DNA of 64,000 bases, from assembly GCF_001750165.1 (NCBI RefSeq), contig NZ_CP015412.1:1240001-1304000 (forward strand), written 5' to 3'. Made by a program: the position numbers and the translations under genes. This document shows, piece by piece, positions 9,656 to 18,929 of the stretch; within the stretch, counting starts at the first letter, position 1, and each line of letters starts with the position of its first letter. The DNA comes from Pseudoalteromonas luteoviolacea (GTDB lineage: Bacteria > Pseudomonadota > Gammaproteobacteria > Enterobacterales > Alteromonadaceae). The notes under the pieces were generated by a model. It worked only from the letters and a program-made list of their open reading frames with translations. It made no database searches and had not been told where the DNA came from.

Positions 9656-12600
9656 ATGTTTACTAAAAATGCTATAGCAGCAGCGCTTGCTGCTGTGAGT
9701 GCAATGTCTGCGCCTGTTATTGCTGCTCAGCTTAACCATCAAGGAACATTAACAAATTCAAACACTCAGGAAGCAGTGAATGGCACCGTTTCTATGACAT
9801 TTAGACTTTACTCTCAAGACCAAGTCGTTTGGGAATCAACACAAAATGTTGAAGTTGTTGACGGGACTTACTCTATCAGACTGGGTGAGAATAACCCAAT
9901 CGATGCATCTGTTTTTAAGAATAAAGACCTAGAGCTTGGTATTACTGTCGGTGATGATACCGAAATGTCGCCTCGCCTGAACATAGATACCGCGCCAAGT
10001 GCTTACTATGCTGATGTAGCAAGTAAAGTTGAAGGCGAAGTAGATGCTACGACAGTCTCTGTTGGTGGAAACGTTGTTATCGATGAAAATGGCCGATGGT
10101 TGGGTGATACAACAGGGCTTCGTGGTAAAGATGGCCTAAATGGTATTGACGGTCAAGATGGTCAACCTGGTGCCCAAGGTGAAAAAGGTGAGACAGGGGC
10201 TCAGGGCGAAAAAGGTGATACGGGCGCTCAAGGTGAAAAAGGTGATACGGGCGCTCAAGGTGAAAAAGGTGAAGCGGGTGCCCAAGGTGAAAAAGGTGAA
10301 ACAGGTGCTAAGGGTGAAAAAGGAGATAAAGGCCTTCAACTTAGGGGTCAATGGAGTGATATTGAGGCCTATGCTTTAGATGATGTTGTTTCGTTCGAGG
10401 GAAGTCTTTATATCGCTGTAGCAGCTATAAATACGCCAGAACAACCACAAATAAACCTTGACCCAGTATCATCGTCAGATGTTTGGCTTTTACTCGTTGC
10501 TAAAGGTGACCAAGGCCTTCAAGGTGAGAAAGGTGATAAGGGTGATAAGGGCGACGCCGGTGCACAAGGTATCCAAGGTGAAAAAGGTGATCAAGGCCTT
10601 CAAGGTGAGAAAGGTGATAAGGGAGATAAAGGCGACGCTGGTGTACAAGGTATCCAAGGTGAAAAAGGAGACCAAGGTCTTCAAGGCGAAAAAGGTGATA
10701 AGGGAGATAAGGGCGACGCTGGTGCACAAGGTATTCAAGGTGAAAAAGGTGATCAAGGCCTTCAAGGTGAGAAAGGCGATAAGGGAGATAAGGGCGACGC
10801 TGGTGCGCAAGGTGTCCAAGGTGAGAAAGGTGACCAAGGCCTTCCAGGCCTAAAAGGTGAGAAAGGTGATACTGGGTCGCAAGGTATTCAAGGTCTTCAA
10901 GGTCTTCAAGGTCTTCAAGGTATTCAGGGGGAAAAAGGCGACCAAGGTATTCAAGGTGTTCCAGGTATTCAGGGCGAAAAAGGTGACAAAGGTGACAAAG
11001 GTGATAAAGGCGACCGTGGTCTTGTCATTAAAGGCAATTGGAGTGCAACAGCTGCATATGATGTAGATGACATTGTTGTACATGAAAATAATGCTTATGT
11101 TGCGCGAATAGCTGTACTTGCGGTTGCTCAGGGGGGGGAGTCAAATTTACCACCGTCGAATACCAATAATAGCTGGTTACTGTTGTTTAATGGCGTGGGC
11201 TCAGGTTTGGCTGGTAAAGATGGCTTAGATGGCGCTCAGGGAGAGCCTGGTATTCAAGGTCTGCCTGGTGACAAAGGCGACAAAGGCGACAAAGGCGACA
11301 AAGGCGACAAAGGCGACAAAGGCGACAAAGGCGACAAAGGTGAGCAAGGTATTCAAGGCCCCGCAGGTGCACAAGGTATCCCAGGTGAAAAAGGTGACCA
11401 AGGTCTGCAAGGTTTGAAAGGTGAAAAAGGTGACCCTGGAGCCCAAGGTATTCAAGGTATTCAAGGTGAAAAAGGTGACCAAGGCCTGCAAGGTTTGAAA
11501 GGTGAAAAAGGTGACCCAGGAGCCCAAGGTATTCAAGGTATCCCAGGTGAAAAAGGTGACCAAGGCCTGCAAGGCTTGAAAGGTGAAAAAGGTGACCCTG
11601 GAGCCCAAGGTATTCAAGGTATTCCAGGTGAAAAAGGTGAAAAAGGTGAAAAAGGCCTGCAAGGTTTGAAAGGTGAAAAAGGTGATCAAGGCCTGCAAGG
11701 CTTAAAAGGTGAAAAAGGTGATCGCGGTTTAAATATCAAAGGAAACTGGAATGCTTTAGAGGCTTATGTCAGTGATGATGTAGTCGTCCATGAAAACAAT
11801 GCGTATGTTGCTAGAATAGCCATAGCAGCAGTTGCGGAGGGGAATGAGCCAAACTTACCGCCTTCAAATACAAATGATAGCTGGTTATTGTTATTTAATG
11901 GTGTTGGTTCTGGCTTAGCTGGTAAAGATGGTTTAGACGGTGAAAAAGGTGAGCCAGGAGCGAAAGGTGAACCTGGAGAGCCAGGTGTGAAAGGTGAACC
12001 TGGAGAGCCAGGAGCGAAAGGTGAGCCTGGAGAGCCTGGAGAGCCAGGAGCGAAAGGTGAGCCCGGCTTAAATGGTAAGGATGGTGTTAACGGTAAGGAT
12101 GGTGTCAAAGGTGAACCCGGCGAAAATGGTTTACCCGGAGAGAAGGGTGACAAAGGTTTACAAGTTGTAGGTTCTTGGTCTTCTCTATCGGCTTATGCTG
12201 TTGATGATGTTGTGACTTTTGAAGGCAGCGCGTATATAGCAAAAGTTGCGATCTCAACGAGTGAACAAGCCAACCTTTCACCGAAAGAAGCTACTACACA
12301 GTGGGCGTTATTTGTATCTAAAGGTAACACTGGTATCACTTTTATTACGGAAGGCTATAACCTGGTTACTGAATTTAACGCTGGCGATGTAATTAGCTAT
12401 ATGGGTAGTGCTTATATTGCAACACAAAGTACAGTTGGTGTACCTCCTACAGATTCGCAAGGGAATCAGCAGCAGCCTTGGCAGCTACTAGCAAAAGGTA
12501 CAAATTATGATGAGTCACAATTTGCATTGAAAGCCGAACTACCTGATATGACAGTATATGTGACCAAGGCGGAGTTTAATTCAGGTTTAGCGTCAAAAGC

Positions 12601-14416
12601 AGATACCATAACGATAACTGGTATGTTTGAAACAAAAGTTGATAAGACTGTTTTTGATACGGCATTAAACAAAAAAGCGGATATAACAGCCTTAGACTCG
12701 AAATTAGCATTAAAAGCAGATCAAACGTCAGTTGATACAGCGCTGGCAGGTAAAGCTGACCAAGTTGTTATGAATACGGCGTTGGCTGGTAAAGCGGATA
12801 AAACAGCTATGGACACAGCATTAGCCGGTAAAGCAGACCAAGCAGCTATGAATACGGCGTTGGCTGGTAAAGCGGATAAAACAGCTATGGACACAGCATT
12901 AGCCAGTAAAGTAGATCAAACAGCTATGAATACGGCGTTGGCTGGTAAAGCTGATAAAACAGCTATGGACACAGCATTAGCCGGTAAAGTAGATCAAACA
13001 GCTATGAATACGGCGTTGGCTGGTAAAGCGGATAAAACAGCTATGGACACAGCGCTGGCCAGTAAAGCAGACCAAGCAGCTATGAATACGGCGTTATCTG
13101 GTAAAGCGGATAAAACAGCTATGGACACAGCATTAGCCAGTAAAGTAGACCAAGTAGCTATGAATACGGCGTTGGCTGGTAAAGCGGATAAGTCAGCTAT
13201 GGATACCGCGCTGGCCAGTAAAGCAGACCAAGCAGCTGTGAATAAGGCGTTGGCTGACAAAGCGGATAAGTCAGCTATGGACACAGCATTAGCCAATAAA
13301 GCAGACCAAGCAGCTGTGAATACGGCGTTGGCTGATAAAGCTGATAAAACAGCCATGGACACAGCATTAGCCAGTAAAGCAGACCAAGCAGCTGTGAATA
13401 CGGTGTTGGCTGACAAAGCGGATAAGTCAGCTATGGACACAGCGCTGGCCAGTAAAGCAGACCAAGCAGCTGTGAATACGGCGTTGGCTGACAAAGCGGA
13501 TAAGTCAGCCATGGATACAGCGCTGGCCAGTAAAGCAGACCAAGTAGCTATGAATACGGCGTTGGCTGACAAAGCGGATAAGTCAGCTATGGACACAGCG
13601 CTGGCAAGCAAAGCAGACCAAGTAGCTATGAACACAGCGTTGGCTGGTAAAGCTGATAAGACAACCATTGACACAGCTCTCAACTTAAAAGCCAGTAAAA
13701 CTGAGCTAGAGACTGCGACAACAAATGTAGTGCGATTTGATCCCGCGAAACTAGTATGGTCCTCAGACCACGCGTACAAGGTGGGTGAGGTAGCTAGATT
13801 CCCATTAACGGGTGATATGTATGTTGCTTTAAAAGACATTAATGCAAGTCAAGGCATTATCCCAACAGTACACGCTGAATATTGGGCAGTATTTGTTAAT
13901 GGGCAGCAAGACAGCCAGAGTAAGGTGGTCTTCGCTACTAAACAGGCTTTTAACGCTAACCTAGGTGGTCTTGCTGGCGCAGATCTTAAATGTCAGGTTG
14001 CAGCAAATGAGAGTAATGTTCTTCCAGCTGGAACCTATAAGGCATTAATCAATGTATCCTCAAATAACGCAACCAGTGTTATGCCGAGTCATTATTCGTA
14101 TTATACGGTTGATGGGAGTATAGTGGCGGAGCGTTTATTTGGTCCATTCAGCAGTCTCACGACCTTAAAGTCACCAATTAATTTGGATCAAAATGGTGAT
14201 AAGGTGAGTGGTTATGCATGGACAAATATGTCTTATGAAGGCAGTTTTAATCATTGGAGCGCGTGCGCTGGCTTCAAAACATCATCAACGTATGGTGACT
14301 CATATTCGTTTGTAGGAGCAAAGGTCGGTTCGATTGATGTTGTTAGCGGGTCTTGGAGAAGCCACACCAACTTACAATGTTCTCAGCAAGCTAGATTATA
14401 CTGTGTACAACAATAG
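9656..14416 (+). CDS. Collagen-like secreted protein with chitin-binding-like modules, 13-residue-repeat stalk and C-terminal lectin-like domain
   Basis: This is a 1586-residue protein. It has a Sec signal peptide (cleaved near VIAA|QLNHQG, residue 23) and an N-terminal domain (24-130) of the type 'NHQGTL...FRLY...GTYSIRLG...P.AYYADVA'. Four Gly-X-Y collagen blocks follow (about residues 157-230, 283-456, 520-693, 757-835), rich in GEKGDKGDK and GxQG. Between and after them lie W...AY...DDVV...Y.A...W.LL modules resembling CBM5/12 carbohydrate-binding units (about 231-282, 457-515, 695-755, 836-890, 893-945, with a further one near 1360-1415). A stalk of 29 exact 13-residue repeats (KADxxxMDTALAx) spans residues about 981-1357. 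The last 160 residues ('FATKQAFNANLGGLAGADLKC') resemble DUF1554/endostatin-like lectin folds with paired Cys. RBS AAAGGGA precedes the ATG. It is probably a trimeric surface or extracellular fibre. The co-oriented polymerase upstream suggests glycosylation, which is unproven. Confidence 0.85.
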   Translation: MFTKNAIAAALAAVSAMSAPVIAAQLNHQGTLTNSNTQEAVNGTVSMTFRLYSQDQVVWESTQNVEVVDGTYSIRLGENNPIDASVFKNKDLELGITVGDDTEMSPRLNIDTAPSAYYADVASKVEGEVDATTVSVGGNVVIDENGRWLGDTTGLRGKDGLNGIDGQDGQPGAQGEKGETGAQGEKGDTGAQGEKGDTGAQGEKGEAGAQGEKGETGAKGEKGDKGLQLRGQWSDIEAYALDDVVSFEGSLYIAVAAINTPEQPQINLDPVSSSDVWLLLVAKGDQGLQGEKGDKGDKGDAGAQGIQGEKGDQGLQGEKGDKGDKGDAGVQGIQGEKGDQGLQGEKGDKGDKGDAGAQGIQGEKGDQGLQGEKGDKGDKGDAGAQGVQGEKGDQGLPGLKGEKGDTGSQGIQGLQGLQGLQGIQGEKGDQGIQGVPGIQGEKGDKGDKGDKGDRGLVIKGNWSATAAYDVDDIVVHENNAYVARIAVLAVAQGGESNLPPSNTNNSWLLLFNGVGSGLAGKDGLDGAQGEPGIQGLPGDKGDKGDKGDKGDKGDKGDKGDKGEQGIQGPAGAQGIPGEKGDQGLQGLKGEKGDPGAQGIQGIQGEKGDQGLQGLKGEKGDPGAQGIQGIPGEKGDQGLQGLKGEKGDPGAQGIQGIPGEKGEKGEKGLQGLKGEKGDQGLQGLKGEKGDRGLNIKGNWNALEAYVSDDVVVHENNAYVARIAIAAVAEGNEPNLPPSNTNDSWLLLFNGVGSGLAGKDGLDGEKGEPGAKGEPGEPGVKGEPGEPGAKGEPGEPGEPGAKGEPGLNGKDGVNGKDGVKGEPGENGLPGEKGDKGLQVVGSWSSLSAYAVDDVVTFEGSAYIAKVAISTSEQANLSPKEATTQWALFVSKGNTGITFITEGYNLVTEFNAGDVISYMGSAYIATQSTVGVPPTDSQGNQQQPWQLLAKGTNYDESQFALKAELPDMTVYVTKAEFNSGLASKADTITITGMFETKVDKTVFDTALNKKADITALDSKLALKADQTSVDTALAGKADQVVMNTALAGKADKTAMDTALAGKADQAAMNTALAGKADKTAMDTALASKVDQTAMNTALAGKADKTAMDTALAGKVDQTAMNTALAGKADKTAMDTALASKADQAAMNTALSGKADKTAMDTALASKVDQVAMNTALAGKADKSAMDTALASKADQAAVNKALADKADKSAMDTALANKADQAAVNTALADKADKTAMDTALASKADQAAVNTVLADKADKSAMDTALASKADQAAVNTALADKADKSAMDTALASKADQVAMNTALADKADKSAMDTALASKADQVAMNTALAGKADKTTIDTALNLKASKTELETATTNVVRFDPAKLVWSSDHAYKVGEVARFPLTGDMYVALKDINASQGIIPTVHAEYWAVFVNGQQDSQSKVVFATKQAFNANLGGLAGADLKCQVAANESNVLPAGTYKALINVSSNNATSVMPSHYSYYTVDGSIVAERLFGPFSSLTTLKSPINLDQNGDKVSGYAWTNMSYEGSFNHWSACAGFKTSSTYGDSYSFVGAKVGSIDVVSGSWRSHTNLQCSQQARLYCVQQ
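10508..10831 (+). repeat. Four 81-bp tandem repeats (collagen block 2)
   Basis: Units begin at 10508, 10589, 10670 and 10751. Each encodes 27 residues of Gly-X-Y sequence starting DQGLQGEKG and ending with IQGEKG or VQGEKG. Differences between copies are mostly synonymous or V/A changes, which points to repeat expansion under protein-level selection. Confidence 0.85.
11267..11338 (+). repeat. 9-bp microsatellite (GGCGACAAA) inside the collagen-like gene
   Basis: One GGTGACAAA followed by seven perfect GGCGACAAA copies, encoding Gly-Asp-Lys each time. Because the unit is a multiple of three, slippage would change fibre length without breaking the frame. Confidence 0.9.
11396..11638 (+). repeat. 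Three 81-bp tandem repeats (collagen block 3)
   Basis: Units start at 11396, 11477 and 11558. Each encodes 27 residues beginning DQGLQGLKGEKGDPGAQG. The length equals that of the units in block 2, but the sequence differs, so the two arrays share a period and have expanded separately. Confidence 0.85.
12596..13726 (+). repeat. Twenty-nine 39-bp (13-residue) tandem repeats, stalk region
   Basis: From the Lys codon at 12596 there are exactly 29 consecutive units of 13 codons. The core is K-A/V-D-x-x-x-M/V-x-T-A-L-A-x. Two subtypes alternate over most of the array: KADQxxMNTALAx and KADKxxMDTALAx, giving a 78-bp higher-order period. Outer units are more divergent than central ones, typical of arrays growing in the middle. 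Confidence 0.9.
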
Positions 14417-14429
14417 GGTGCTAAAATTG

Positions 14430-14459
14430 AAAGCTTATTTCTGTAAATAAGCTTTTAGA
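14430..14459 (+). terminator. Rho-independent terminator after the collagen-like gene
   Basis: AAAGCTTATTT (14430-14440) pairs perfectly over 11 bp with AAATAAGCTTT across the loop CTGT and is followed by T-rich sequence. It begins 14 bases after the stop codon and would end the 7576-14416 transcript. Confidence 0.8.
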
Positions 14460-15241
14460 TCTTTGAAAGTGGGAAGGCATCGAGTGTTTACATCACATAA
14501 GTACCTGTGCTTTCCTATTTTTTTATTTAGGTTTGTTGTAGTAGCCTTAAAGGGTTCTTCTAAATAGTTTAATGTCACTCTTTTATTGTTTTAACTTTTC
14601 AAGCTGTTTGCATCTACTGTATTGGCAAAGTAATTTACACTGCACTATTTATGTTTGTGATAGTCTGGAACATATTTGATTTTCTGACACTGCTTGCATT
14701 GCAAATAAAAGGTCATGGAAATTGGTGTTTGTATAACATATAGCTTGTAGCTATGAGGGGCGGTAAGGCACTTGTTATGCCTATAGTTTTTTCGCTACTC
14801 TACGCGCGTCCTAAAGCCGATTCAGTATAGAACGTGACTTAGCAAAGACATTGTCTTGTTTATTTCAAATAATAAATGCAGAACTCTTCAGTAGTGTATA
14901 GATAATGCTAATTTATCGCGTTAGGGGGCTTTCAGCCATTTTGTCTATGTATATAAGCTCAAAATTGAGTGATGTTGAATTACTATTTGTGAGGTATTTA
15001 CAATATTAAAGCGGCCACTTAATCGATAATGTGTCAACCGTATCGGTTATCTATAATATTGGAGCGCTTAACATGGTTATTAACTCAACTCAGTATTTAT
15101 ACTGTATATAACCAAGGTGTTCATTGTCTCGTGTGGCGAAAGTACGTTAATGAAGACCTTGGTTTATGTTTTGCACCGAGTGCGAAGACTTTTCTTCAAT
15201 TTTTCATGTTTCTCGTGCTGAAGAATTTTTAGTGTTGTTAC
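14460..15241. other. Intergenic stretch without recognisable gene
   Basis: About 0.8 kb between the collagen-gene terminator and the end of the lipoprotein gene on the other strand. A 67-codon frame at 15029-15232 has no ribosome-binding site or family signature and is not called. No repeat, RNA or operator was seen. Confidence 0.5.
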
Positions 15242-16003
15242 TTATTGAAATAGTCTGACTTCAAATTTATCAGAGTATCGCTCTTGAATTGCTCTTGCGC
15301 GACTGCCTTCAGCATATCTACTATCTAATGAGCTGTATCTGATCCTTTCCATGTAGATATCAGCTTCACATGATTTTTTGTCATTAAGTGTTTCAGAGTC
15401 AATTCCATCGAGTGATGATAAGTCAACACTGAAACTCCCGTCATCAGTTATATCAGAATACTGCTTGGCGATACTCTCCTCATTTCCATCTTTGTTTTTA
15501 CATCGTAAAGTCAGTAGTGCGTCAAGTCGCGTATCGGTTGCATTATCTGATGTCCAGTTGACTTCGAGTGTATCTTGTTTATAAAAGGATTGGTTTTTTT
15601 GTGGCGTAATGATAGAAAATGGTGCAGGTAAGATCAGTTCAGTCTGTAACGTATCATTGCTTTCACCTCTGGTGAGAGTGATCATAAATTTGGTATCTTT
15701 TTCGGCTACGTTAAAAGTAGCTCGGTAGTCGATATCTAAAAACCCATCGTCAATTTCTAAGTCTTTAGTAATACCTGCTGCAGTCGCATGTAATTTATCT
15801 TTGTCTGAAAGCTTTATGTTATTGCCATTTCTTGAACTGACGTTAAGCTCAGCAATAACACGGCTGTCTTCTCCTTGTGATGTAACATAAATATCTGCCC
15901 AAATGGCCTCTGTTTTAACATTTTCTGATTCAGTGGTTTCACTAGAGCAGCCGACTAACAGAGAAAGAGATAAAGGAATTGCCGAAAAGGTTTTAAGGTT
16001 CAT
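15242..16003 (-). CDS. Hypothetical lipoprotein (253 aa)
   Basis: The N-terminus MNLKTFSAIPLSLSLLVGC is a lipoprotein signal with lipobox LVGC (Cys 19), followed by SSETTES. Asp after the modified Cys, the inner-membrane retention signal, is absent (Ser at +2), so outer-membrane sorting is expected. The mature protein is rich in Asp, Ser and Thr with alternating hydrophobic residues, suggesting beta-sandwich folding. A segment around residues 130-160 (PFSIITPQKNQSF then LEVNWTS) resembles an Ig/FN3-like strand pattern. No family could be named. It stands alone between two long intergenic stretches. Confidence 0.7.
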   Translation of the reverse strand: MNLKTFSAIPLSLSLLVGCSSETTESENVKTEAIWADIYVTSQGEDSRVIAELNVSSRNGNNIKLSDKDKLHATAAGITKDLEIDDGFLDIDYRATFNVAEKDTKFMITLTRGESNDTLQTELILPAPFSIITPQKNQSFYKQDTLEVNWTSDNATDTRLDALLTLRCKNKDGNEESIAKQYSDITDDGSFSVDLSSLDGIDSETLNDKKSCEADIYMERIRYSSLDSRYAEGSRARAIQERYSDKFEVRLFQ

Positions 16004-16440
16004 GAGTATACCCGTGGTTAAAGTGTGTACCTAATAGTAGAGTTGTTTTAGGTAAACTAAAATAACAATTAACACTTTTAAACAATTTCAAACAGTTCTT
16101 AATTTTAACTTGTCACAGGTAACTTACTTTAGAGTAAAATGATTAAGTTGAACATCCATGTTCAGGTAAAAATCTAGTTCACTTTATTGGAACAATATGA
16201 ATATAAAATGGATTTTAATTTATGGCAATGAAAAAAGTAAATTAATCTATAATTTACAGGGAATTGCAGTTTTAATATTACAGGCAAGTTTAAAAATAGT
16301 TTTTAAAGCTATTTAAATGTTGAGTATAGCCACACCATAACGATGTCGATTTTCATTCATTTGTATTGGCTATTTTTTTTGTGTAGGAAAATAGGTTTGT
16401 ATTTTCATAGAGCGTCCTTAATTGAGCCTCAGCCATTTCA
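16004..16440. other. Intergenic stretch, AT-rich
   Basis: About 0.44 kb upstream of the lipoprotein gene and downstream of the DUF6351 gene. It must hold the lipoprotein promoter. Nothing else recognisable was seen; a weak GAAAATA/TATTTTC hairpin near 16388-16409 is too short to call as a terminator. Confidence 0.4.
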
Positions 16441-18657
16441 TCAATTTTGTGATGCGTTTACAGTGAGGGATTTTTCGTATTTTTGTATCTCGTCAAAGTT
16501 GGCGTGTTGAAACTGAACCTGTTTAGGTTGGCCAACATCTGTTCCGTTGTAATCACACACACCATATGGAAAAACCTGCTCTAGTCTCGCAATGTGCTCA
16601 GATATGTTGACGTTGCCATATAAACCTTGTTCAATCGCTTGTGAAACGGGCATAAGAGGGCACTTGAACATGGTTCCATCCCAATGACCACCCGCCTCAA
16701 CTCTACTGGTACTGAACATTGGAAATCGATTTTGACAAGCCCCTTCTATCTTATTGTTCCACTTACCATCAAACACATTCAAGCCCTGTGCGAAAATAGA
16801 GCCATCGGGATTAAAGCAAGTATCATATAAGCCCACCGGCTTGGCTGTAGCAACATCTATATTCTCTGATGAGGATAGCGTTGTTAACCAGAGGTCCATC
16901 ATTTCAAATGCTTGTTTGGTCGGGTTAAAGTCTTTGTGGGCGACCCAAATGATGTGGTTGTCGTTATTCCCTTTTCGATTCTCAATACGAAGTCGGCTGT
17001 AGAAAGATGCAGACATATGATGCATATCAAGTTCATTTTCTAAATAGTGTCTAGCATCGATGATGGGAATATCAATATCACCTATAAATACTTGCCCAGA
17101 TAAGTATGCCTTGTTCATGGCTTTAATAGAGCCTGCATGTCTTGGAGCGATGTTATTGATTGGTGTCGTTATGTTGTGATTCCCCCACAGGGTTAGCCAT
17201 ATAGGGACTTTGTGGCCAAATGGGAGTACTATTTCTTCTTGTCGCATCTGGTGCTGCGGTTTCCAAGCACCGATATTGGCGTTGAGGTGTAGAAATTCAT
17301 CTATTGTAATTGCTTTGGCTTTCAAGGCGTTTAATCCATATTGTACGCCCACATTATCCCAAGTACTCAGCCCGTATCCATATTTGTCAGTTCCGAAGAC
17401 ATGAGACATATCCTGCCAATAGCTCCAGTTAGTTTCTGTCACGACATGTTTGGTAAAGTGTTCTCTGATAAAGCCTTGTCTGGGGTTATTAATGAATGCG
17501 GATAAGCCAAAGTAGCCATTAATACATTCACTACTTCCTTTTGGAAAACTGGGTACAAACCCCGACATTAATTGATTTATAGGCTGTAAAAAACCGCCTT
17601 TCTGCGGAAAGCCGTTAATAGCATTCATCCCCTCAATCAATCGACGTCGCTCCCAATCGCGCCATGATTTTTTGTTATCTGCTCTGAACGTAAAATAGTT
17701 GTTGAGTAAATCACAGTCTAATGCATAGGTTGTTTGTGTGATCATGTCGGGGTAGCTATATAGCGGGATAAGCCCGTCTAAAATTCCTTCGCTGTTTTGT
17801 GCTATCAAGTATTGGGCAAGTCCACCTCCCGATCCCCCAACACCTACAGTGTATAGAGGGGAGCCATATAAACTCGTAAATTGATGTTTTACTCTACGTG
17901 CGGTGTCTTCAGCCAAAAGCATGTTGTACGTATAGCTTGTTTTGTTACCACTAGAACTAATGACGGCATATCCATCTAGCAATTGCTGCGCTTGACGAGT
18001 CATGACCCGAGCGGCTTTCTGTCGGCCTTGTCTAAACCCGATTCCTGAGCCGCCATTAAATTGATAAATCAAGCGGTTGTTCCATTTGCTCCTTGCTAAG
18101 CGGTTACCAATCTCGGTCGTTTTTATGGGCATAACTATGGTGTAAATAAAGCGGTTAATAGACCCTTGCTCTACTCTAAATAGGGGCAAATTTGTTTTTT
18201 TCGCGTTGCTTACATTGTCAATCTTTGTCGCTTTAAATATCCCGCCATCATCTTTTAATGTGTAATAGTTGATACGCGTTTTTAGTGAGCAGTCTTTGCT
18301 GTAGCCGATTATGTCTTTATTTTTGTATACAGGGATCCCGAGCGACTTGTGATTGTCTACTTCTGGTTGACCGAGCAAAGAGTCTCTTGTCATACAGTAA
18401 AATGGGTATTGATTTGGGCCTGAGTACAGGCTTTCTGTGGGACCTACTTCACCGATGGGGATTGGAAAATTAAAATGCTCTTTAGGCCTTGCGATCTGAG
18501 AGATATGAGTCTTGAAATCAAGTATATAATTATCTTTAGGATTGGCTTTATTTTGAACAGCAAAATCACGATCTTCATTTGTGAAATCTTGATATAACCA
18601 AAATGCAAAGCCAGCACTGACCAGCAATAAAAAGACCAACATGAGCTTTTTTATCAT
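16441..18657 (-). CDS. DUF6351-type alpha/beta-hydrolase, membrane-anchored
   Basis: This is a 738-residue protein with a single N-terminal hydrophobic segment (MIKKLMLVFLLLVSAGFAFWLY) acting as signal or anchor. The segment YPFYCMTRDSLLGQP near residue 85 and the core VGVGGSGGGLAQYL near residues 270-283 match the DUF6351 family, whose glycine-rich Ser motif looks like a serine-hydrolase nucleophile elbow. A late 'GGHWDGTMFKCPL' segment may hold the catalytic His. The substrate is unknown. The start was placed at ATG 18657 because AGAGG lies five bases before it; a GTG two codons upstream would overlap that site. It is probably transcribed alone; the paralogue pair beyond it is 272 bp away. 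Confidence 0.75.
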   Translation of the reverse strand: MIKKLMLVFLLLVSAGFAFWLYQDFTNEDRDFAVQNKANPKDNYILDFKTHISQIARPKEHFNFPIPIGEVGPTESLYSGPNQYPFYCMTRDSLLGQPEVDNHKSLGIPVYKNKDIIGYSKDCSLKTRINYYTLKDDGGIFKATKIDNVSNAKKTNLPLFRVEQGSINRFIYTIVMPIKTTEIGNRLARSKWNNRLIYQFNGGSGIGFRQGRQKAARVMTRQAQQLLDGYAVISSSGNKTSYTYNMLLAEDTARRVKHQFTSLYGSPLYTVGVGGSGGGLAQYLIAQNSEGILDGLIPLYSYPDMITQTTYALDCDLLNNYFTFRADNKKSWRDWERRRLIEGMNAINGFPQKGGFLQPINQLMSGFVPSFPKGSSECINGYFGLSAFINNPRQGFIREHFTKHVVTETNWSYWQDMSHVFGTDKYGYGLSTWDNVGVQYGLNALKAKAITIDEFLHLNANIGAWKPQHQMRQEEIVLPFGHKVPIWLTLWGNHNITTPINNIAPRHAGSIKAMNKAYLSGQVFIGDIDIPIIDARHYLENELDMHHMSASFYSRLRIENRKGNNDNHIIWVAHKDFNPTKQAFEMMDLWLTTLSSSENIDVATAKPVGLYDTCFNPDGSIFAQGLNVFDGKWNNKIEGACQNRFPMFSTSRVEAGGHWDGTMFKCPLMPVSQAIEQGLYGNVNISEHIARLEQVFPYGVCDYNGTDVGQPKQVQFQHANFDEIQKYEKSLTVNASQN

Positions 18658-18929
18658 ATACACCTCTATGATTTTGCCGTTACTTTAAGTTTAGAGTCGG
18701 TCTGATAGTTATGTTGTTATATGTTTGTTATTTAAGGTAAACTGAAAAAGATTAATATATAAAACATGATATTAAAAATTAATTAATGATAGGAAATCGA
18801 TTTAAAAAGCATAAAAAGCGTGGCCAGAAAAGCTAAAATTAACATTGTTAATGTGAGCGTTAAAAGGCCCCAAATGCGCAAGTTTTTTATTTATAAAATG
18901 CGGCGTGTCCTTCACGTAGCGCGATAGCG

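Noticed and set aside
10136..11698. Several open frames on both strands over the collagen-like gene, rich in Lys/Val or Phe/Thr
   Set aside because: They come from reading the repetitive Gly-X-Y codons in other frames. They have no ribosome-binding sites and no independent signature.
12596..13726. Regular repeat spacing reminiscent of a CRISPR array
   Set aside because: Units abut without unique spacers and are coding in one long frame, so this is a protein repeat.
12994..13839. 281-codon Ala/Ser-rich frame on the minus strand
   Set aside because: It is the complement of the 39-bp repeat array and ends with it. Repeat structure keeps stops away in all frames, so length alone is no evidence.
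15029..15232. 67-codon open frame on the plus strand
   Set aside because: There is no ribosome-binding site, no domain pattern and an atypical amino-acid mix. It is treated as chance.
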